The notes below the pieces were generated by a model. The model was given only the letters and a program-made list of their open reading frames with translations. It was not told the DNA's origin and did no database searches. 64,000 nt of DNA from Streptomyces smyrnaeus. GTDB lineage: Bacteria; Actinomycetota; Actinomycetes; Streptomycetales; Streptomycetaceae. Shown here one piece after another: positions 61,739 to 64,000 of the stretch. The stretch spans positions 1-64,000 of the forward strand of contig NZ_JAFFZM010000016.1 of NCBI RefSeq assembly GCF_017676345.1, read 5' to 3'. The position numbers and the translations under genes were made by a program. Numbering within the stretch: position 1 is the first letter of the stretch; the number at the start of each line of letters is the position of its first letter.

Positions 61739-62055
61739 AGCATTCATCAGCCGAAGCGCTTGAAGCGCTCGACCTCGCATGGGACCCAGAACGCGGAGTC
61801 CTCGGAAAACTACGGGACGGAATCTACGACGCCGAGCTCGCGCAAGAATACATCACACTACTCGAAAGTATCGAAATCGAGGAGGGTGAGCATCTGCACC
61901 CGGACTTCGTACGACTCCTGTGGTTTTCACCGATCTTCTCGGAATGGCAAAGCAAAAGAATCGCCGAATTTGGTAGCGAGTCTGACAAATTGGACTCCAT
62001 GAATTTCGCAAACAAAGTCCTTTCCCGCGTCGAGCGGATCCTCGGAATTCCTTGA
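61735..62055 (+). CDS. Putative immunity protein for the RHS toxin
   Basis: The product is 106 residues, acidic. Its GTG start overlaps the toxin stop (GTGA), which fixes their co-translation. No family is recognised; the sequence is mostly helical (ALEALDLAWDPERGVLGKLRDGIYDAELAQEYITLL). Codons such as AAA, GAA, AAT, TTT and AGA are far more common than in neighbouring genes, a sign of transfer together with the toxin tip. Role inferred from position. Confidence 0.72.
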   Translation: MKHSSAEALEALDLAWDPERGVLGKLRDGIYDAELAQEYITLLESIEIEEGEHLHPDFVRLLWFSPIFSEWQSKRIAEFGSESDKLDSMNFANKVLSRVERILGIP

Positions 62056-62145
62056 CAACGGCCGCTACCGGCCGATCTACCACGCCGCTCGGCCGGACAG
62101 CGTCGCGCTTCAACAGACTGAGTGTCGCGACAAGCACGGTGCGAC

Positions 62146-62182
62146 GCCGCTGTCCCGGTCTCTTGGAGACGGGGACAGCGGC
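62146..62182. terminator. Strong hairpin closing the RHS operon
   Basis: GCCGCTGTCCC pairs with GGGACAGCGGC (11 bp), followed after one mismatch by GTCTC/GAGAC around a TTG loop. It lies 91 bp past the immunity gene stop and should end its transcript. Confidence 0.75.
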
Positions 62183-62314
62183 GCGCAGGGACGGCTGACT
62201 CGGTCGATGTGGCGCATCCCGAAGCATGCTGGCCTCCGAATGAGTGGGGGCGAAGAGAGACAGCACAGGACCACAGCGGTGGTTTTCGGTCTCGGAGGGG
62301 CATGCCATGCGGGG

Positions 62315-62485
62315 ATGAAGTGCTGGAGAGTTCACTGGCATCACGACTTGGATGACGAGCCGGTGGTCATCTACAGCGAGATCGGGGTCGACGACCACGA
62401 GGTGCGGAAAGTGAAAATCCTCCCAGGTGTGCCCAAGGACACCTGGGGAACTGGTCATCATCGGTGGGGAGTCGGAGAAGCATGA
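62315..62485 (+). pseudogene. Truncated DUF6881-type gene
   Basis: The frame encodes MKCWRVHWHHDLDDEPVVIYSEIGVDDHEVRKVK, the conserved N-terminal part of the DUF6881 family, which in streptomycetes is often found in immunity-gene arrays. After about 38 residues the sequence diverges to an unrelated tail and stops at 56 residues, where the family is about 90-100. Its stop overlaps the start of the next gene. It is probably a broken orphan immunity gene. A short functional form cannot be excluded. Confidence 0.55.
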
Positions 62486-63006
62486 GGCTTTTGGACCGCA
62501 CCGAGATGAAACTCACCGTCGACTACGGCACCTTCGGCATCGTGGACATGGCACCTGTCCCCGATGCCCATGGCCTGGTCGCGTCGGCGGAGGGTAGTTG
62601 GCTTCGGACCCGGCGGGGTATGGCCTACCCCGACCTGGTCTCGAACGTCGCCTTCATCCGGCTGCGGCTGGAGAACTGGGGCCCCGGGGGACCGGGTACC
62701 GAGCCGCCGTTGGAAGGGGACTTGGCTCGGGTCGACGAGGCTGACGTCGAGATGCCCAGCGGTGTGCTCGGGATCGAGGTCATCGCCGCCGGTCTGGACG
62801 AGGAGGTCTTCTCGCTTCCCGGCCCCGGGCAGTACCGGATACGGGTCGCATTCTGCGTGGCTCCCGATGTCGATCCGGTTCCTCTGCGAAAGAGTCACGC
62901 GCCGATCGAACGGGCTTGGCAGGGGCGGGAAAAGGAGTTGGAGGACGTGGACGAGTTCTTCCTCGTCCAGTTCTGGAGCGTGGAGGACATCAAGAACAAC
63001 GGCTGA
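62482..63006 (+). CDS. Uncharacterised protein downstream of the RHS locus
   Basis: The product is 174 residues from the ATG at 62482, which overlaps the stop of the preceding truncated frame (ATGA) and follows GGAGAAG. The sequence is a mixed beta-rich fold (MRLLDRTEMKLTVDYGTFGIVDM at the start, VDEFFLVQFWSVEDIKNN at the end) with no recognised family. Its position in an array after a polymorphic toxin suggests an orphan immunity protein; unproven. Confidence 0.65.
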   Translation: MRLLDRTEMKLTVDYGTFGIVDMAPVPDAHGLVASAEGSWLRTRRGMAYPDLVSNVAFIRLRLENWGPGGPGTEPPLEGDLARVDEADVEMPSGVLGIEVIAAGLDEEVFSLPGPGQYRIRVAFCVAPDVDPVPLRKSHAPIERAWQGREKELEDVDEFFLVQFWSVEDIKNNG

Positions 63007-63046
63007 GCCAGGACCCCGTCCGCGTCTGGCATAGCACCTGGGAGCC

Positions 63047-63172
63047 GTGACACCACCGCGCCAAATCGTCCTGCTGATCACCGTCACCCTGGCACTGGTC
63101 CTTGCGTCCTGGCTGTGGGCATCGGCTACCGCCGTGCGAGCCGCTGAACGGTTCGCTCCCACCGGGGACTGA
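63047..63172 (+). CDS. Small single-helix membrane protein
   Basis: A 41-codon frame from GTG encodes VTPPRQIVLLITVTLALVLA followed by SWLWASATAVRAAERFAPTGD. One strong membrane helix covers residues 7-30. The ribosome-binding site (GGGAG) is very close to the start, so translation is uncertain. Confidence 0.35.
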   Translation: MTPPRQIVLLITVTLALVLASWLWASATAVRAAERFAPTGD

Positions 63173-63201
63173 CCGCACAAGCACATGCAACGCCGCTGCA
63201 A

Positions 63202-63217
63202 CGCCGCTGCAGCGGCG
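63202..63217. repeat. CGCCGCTG direct and inverted repeat
   Basis: CAACGCCGCTG occurs twice in tandem (about 63188-63209) and the second copy runs into CGCCGCTGCAGCGGCG, a perfect 16-bp palindrome. It lies between two small membrane-protein genes and may be a terminator or regulatory hairpin. Confidence 0.45.
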
Positions 63218-63244
63218 CCACAGCGATGAAAGGAGAACACACAC

Positions 63245-63508
63245 ATGCCGCCCCTCCCTAAGACAGGACCCAACGGACGGCGCACAGTCGGGCGCTGGAT
63301 GCTGACAGTCGGCGTCGCGGGAACCGCCCTGGTGCTCGTCTGGGCAACCGGCGCCGGCCCCTACCCGCCCGCCCCCGACGTCAAGGAGCACGCCCTCAAA
63401 TGGGTCGTGACCGCCACCGTGCTGCTGGCCGGCGTCGGCGGGGCTCTCCTGTGGTCGTCAACCGATCAGGGAGCAGATCGCAACGGCAACAACCGGACAG
63501 GGCCGTGA
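63245..63508 (+). CDS. Small two-helix membrane protein
   Basis: The product is 87 residues with two predicted membrane helices (about 18-36, WMLTVGVAGTALVLVWATG, and about 51-70, WVVTATVLLAGVGGALLWSS) and a polar tail. A good AAAGGAG ribosome-binding site lies 9 nt before the ATG. No family is recognised. Confidence 0.6.
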   Translation: MPPLPKTGPNGRRTVGRWMLTVGVAGTALVLVWATGAGPYPPAPDVKEHALKWVVTATVLLAGVGGALLWSSTDQGADRNGNNRTGP

Positions 63509-64000
63509 CAGCCCTGTCCGGCGTGATCGATCGTCCACTTCGCCCGTAGGCCGACGGCAGCCAGCGGTCCGTCAGCGAGGCTGCGGCCCGCCTCGGACAG
63601 CTCGTCCTCAACCGGCACCGGCTCGCGAGGTATCGGGGGTCGTGCCCTCCGGCGCCGTCCAGCCGGCCAGGCGCGTAGGCCTGGGCAGTCTCGTAGCCCG
63701 GTTCGACGTTGTCGACGCACAGGGCCTGTGTCCGTATCGCCGGGTGTCTGGAGGGACTCGTGGGAGAAGCGCAGGTCGCCGACGAGGGATGGTGATAGCG
63801 CTTGGCGCCGTGGGTGCGGCGCAACACCCGGTGGTCGTTCCATCAGGCAGGGGCTTCCAGGCGCTTGAGTGTGAGTCCGCCGACGAGGGCGGCGAGCTCC
63901 CAGTCGTGGGTAGCGGCCTGTTTCAAGCCGGAGGATGGTCACCGTCTCCACCACGATCCGCTCCCAGCCGCCCCACCCGATCTCGGATCTAGGGACCGGC
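63509..64000. other. Gene-poor right end of the window
   Basis: No intact gene is supported here. On the minus strand 63510-63640 can be read as a remnant of an HxlR-type regulator (see separate entry). Around 63850-63990 two minus-strand frames (GWERIVVETVTILRLETGRY and ATHDWELAALVGGLTLKRLEAPA-stop) look like pieces of one degraded or window-truncated protein. The region looks like decaying accessory DNA. Confidence 0.4.
63510..63650 (-). pseudogene. Possible HxlR-type regulator remnant
   Basis: One minus-strand frame reads REPVPVEDELSEAGRSLADGPLAAVG, close to the conserved C-terminal end of HxlR winged-helix regulators (VEYxLTxxGRSLxxxLAAL). The preceding LDGAG segment is in another frame, and upstream winged-helix sequence is not recognisable. 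It is therefore at best a degraded fragment. Confidence 0.3.

Overview
The window is chromosomal DNA of a Streptomyces (or a very close relative). Coding GC is very high, GTG starts and ATGA/GTGA overlaps are common, and the developmental genes bldM and whiD sit beside a ShbA-type sigma factor and guaB/guaB3. From memory, the gene order matches the S. coelicolor core interval running from guaB3 (about SCO4771) down to rpsJ (about SCO4701), here on the minus strand.

Layout. 0.2-5.4 kb: guaB3, guaB, shbA, then bldM divergent from whiD, with an exact sigma-BldN-type promoter upstream of bldM. 5.4-13 kb: LysR regulator, MOSC and SDR genes, groES-groEL1 under two CIRCE operators, a nucleotidyltransferase and a THUMP-like methyltransferase. 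13-28.6 kb: two related membrane proteins, the t6A modification cluster (tsaD, rimI, tsaB, tsaE), a DUF2993 lipid-binding protein, a YkuD-like protein without catalytic residues, an alpha/beta hydrolase, alr, a DinB protein, a broken GNAT gene, nnr and acpS. 28.6-38 kb: coaA, glmM, rpsI-rplM, an MDR oxidoreductase-HAD pair behind a 20-bp palindrome, an ABC-F ATPase, a membrane protein and truA. 38-55.5 kb: the S10, spc and alpha ribosomal superoperon read leftwards from rpsJ to rplQ, with secY, adk, map, infA, rpoA and rpmJ.

55.5-64 kb is the accessory end. A 0.6-kb structured upstream region separates rpsJ from a divergent four-gene, overlapping operon: an SseB-like protein, a WXG100-like protein, a 1508-residue RHS polymorphic toxin with an ADP-ribosyltransferase-like tip, and its putative immunity gene. 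A strong hairpin closes the operon. A truncated DUF6881 gene, an unknown gene coupled to it and two small membrane proteins follow, then degenerate DNA with a possible HxlR remnant.

The most interesting non-textbook items are the RHS toxin/immunity module with its composition break, in-frame tandem duplications of the last codons of rpsD (three copies) and a smaller one at groES, a tandem 151-bp duplication next to the groES operator, a dispersed modular intergenic repeat, the catalytically dead YkuD protein, a three-copy extracytoplasmic domain family in two neighbouring membrane proteins, and structured leaders before rplM and rpsJ. No rRNA, tRNA, CRISPR array or intact insertion sequence was seen.
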